DNA of 64,000 bases, from the NCBI RefSeq assembly GCF_026790145.1, contig NZ_JALAMS010000001.1:620001-684000 (forward strand), written 5' to 3'. Numbering within the stretch: the first letter of the stretch is position 1; the number at the start of each line of letters is the position of its first letter. The notes beneath the pieces were generated by a model, which did not search any database, was not told the origin of the DNA, and worked only from the letters and a program-made list of their open reading frames with translations. The position numbers and the translations under genes were made by a program. Below are positions 63,058 to 64,000 of this stretch, in pieces. Source of the stretch: Bacillus_I endophytica_A (GTDB lineage Bacteria > Bacillota > Bacilli > Bacillales > Bacillaceae_H).

Positions 63058-64000
63058 ATTTTAACGTGTACGACGAAATTGATTGCCATTAAATTAGTTT
63101 CATTAATTTTGCTTTTAATATGTTCGGGCTTTTTTGTTGCTTCTGAGTTTGCCATTGTAAAAGTTCGAGCTTCACAATTAGATCAGCGCATAAAAGAAGG
63201 AAACAAGCAAGCGATTGCTGCGAAAAAGCTAGTCACTCACCTTGATGAATATTTATCTGTTTGTCAGCTTGGGATTACGCTAACGTCTCTTGGGCTTGGA
63301 TGGTTAGGAGAGCCGACAATACATCGTTTACTCCTACCGCTTTTTGAAAAAATAGGTTTAGCTGCTTCTCTTTCATCAACCATTTCTTTTGTCGTTTCCT
63401 TTGCTCTTGTTACCTTTTTACATGTTGTAACAGGGGAGCTTGCACCAAAAACATTTGCGATTTATAAAGCTGAAAAGATTGTGATGTTTACAGCGACCCC
63501 ACTTATTTGGTTTTATCGCATTTTTTATCCATTTATTTGGTTCTTAAATACATCAGCGCGAGTATTAGCTCGTATGTTTGGCTTTAAAGCCGTTGGAGAG
63601 AATGAAATGGTTCATAGTGAAGAAGAGATTCGCCTTCTAATAGCTGAGAGCTATCGAGGTGGAGAGATCAACTCTTCGGAACTGCAATACGTGCAAAATG
63701 TGTTTGAATTTGATAATCGATTAGCACGTGAAATTATGGTGCCCCGAACAGAGATGTTTGTGCTGCAGCTTGAAAAATCACTACAAGAGAACTTACAGGA
63801 AATTAAGCAGCATAAATTTACTCGTTATCCTGTTGTACATGGCGATGACAAAGATCAAATCGTTGGAATGGTTAATGTCAAAGATTTATATAACGACATT
63901 TTGATGAAGAAAAAGAGCCCAAATGTGAATCTCAGTCGTTACGTTCGTCCTGTTATTCAAGTCATTGATTCAGTAGCCATTCATGATTTGCTCCTGCAAA
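63058..64000 (+). CDS. CNNM/CBS-domain membrane protein of the HlyC/CorC family (3' end outside window)
   Basis: The frame runs off the window. A DUF21/CNNM region of three to four helices begins LICSGFFVASEFAIVKVRAS and includes TSLGLGWLGEPT and HVVTGELAPKTFA. The paired CBS domains start at VPRTEMFVLQLEKS. The CorC_HlyC end is not in view. Such proteins are linked to magnesium or potassium balance. Start is a puzzle: AAGGAGGTG ends at 63047, and the only in-frame codon at fitting distance is ATT 63058; the first usual start codon is TTG 63079, 31 nt away. Confidence 0.88.
   Translation, partial: MLTCTTKLIAIKLVSLILLLICSGFFVASEFAIVKVRASQLDQRIKEGNKQAIAAKKLVTHLDEYLSVCQLGITLTSLGLGWLGEPTIHRLLLPLFEKIGLAASLSSTISFVVSFALVTFLHVVTGELAPKTFAIYKAEKIVMFTATPLIWFYRIFYPFIWFLNTSARVLARMFGFKAVGENEMVHSEEEIRLLIAESYRGGEINSSELQYVQNVFEFDNRLAREIMVPRTEMFVLQLEKSLQENLQEIKQHKFTRYPVVHGDDKDQIVGMVNVKDLYNDILMKKKSPNVNLSRYVRPVIQVIDSVAIHDLLLQ

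Overview
The window is about 37% G+C by eye and comes from a spore-forming member of the Bacillaceae (Bacillus sensu lato). Two long blocks follow Bacillus subtilis gene order. The first is bsaA / metA / ypgQ / ypgR / ilvD / brxA(yphP) / ypiP / ypjP / thyA / dfrA / ypkP-like / ilvA / ypmP-Q-R-S. The second is yodT-S-R-Q-P-kamA / yokU / yozE / yodN / yozD / yodM / yodL / deoD. A coat-like protein, a YjcZ-like small protein and the kamA operon support a sporulating host. The species cannot be fixed from the sequence alone. No rRNA, tRNA or CRISPR array was seen, and one run of N lies at 31516-31549.

Layout. 1-6.2 kb: a metallo-hydrolase (cut by the window edge), an AEC permease, and an arabinan locus (GH43 enzyme, LacY-type MFS importer, secreted AbnA) behind a promoter that carries AraR-like and cre-like sites. 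6.2-18.1 kb: topB, the formaldehyde-fixing hxlAB pair with divergent hxlR, regulators, transporters, metA, a glutathione peroxidase and a Met/His-rich coat-like protein. 18.2-34.5 kb: housekeeping genes for translation factors, branched-chain amino acids, folate/dTMP and the ypm cluster. 34.7-45.2 kb: small membrane proteins, a PAS histidine kinase, a GlcNAc PTS, and a Bce-type peptide-antibiotic module with two permeases. 45.3-53.8 kb: the lysine-to-beta-lysine operon. 53.8-64 kb: dat, an acyltransferase, small conserved genes, a kinase, PAP2, deoD, tatA and the start of a CNNM/CBS membrane protein.

The main discovery is in the lysine operon. kamA (lysine 2,3-aminomutase) is split by a 1,821-bp insertion holding a large serine recombinase, a 37-codon ORF on the same strand, and very little else. 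The insertion is flanked by an exact 10-bp direct repeat (CGTACCTACC at 51239-51248 and 53060-53069). Joining the two repeats restores the conserved reading frame through the VPTFVVDAPGGGGK motif and gives a 472-residue enzyme, the length expected for Bacillus KamA. This is the architecture of developmentally excised elements such as skin in sigK and SPbeta in spsM, but in a miniature form and in a metabolic gene whose B. subtilis operon belongs to the mother-cell sporulation programme. I infer that the element is removed during sporulation to switch on beta-lysine metabolism, with the 37-residue protein as a candidate directionality factor.

Several small genes with good ribosome binding sites were found by reading the gaps (14754-14924, 34683-34835, 35215-35343, 51286-51399, 57173-57343, 59798-59929, 61602-61730). 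Many genes are bounded by clear intrinsic terminators, often shared by convergent neighbours.
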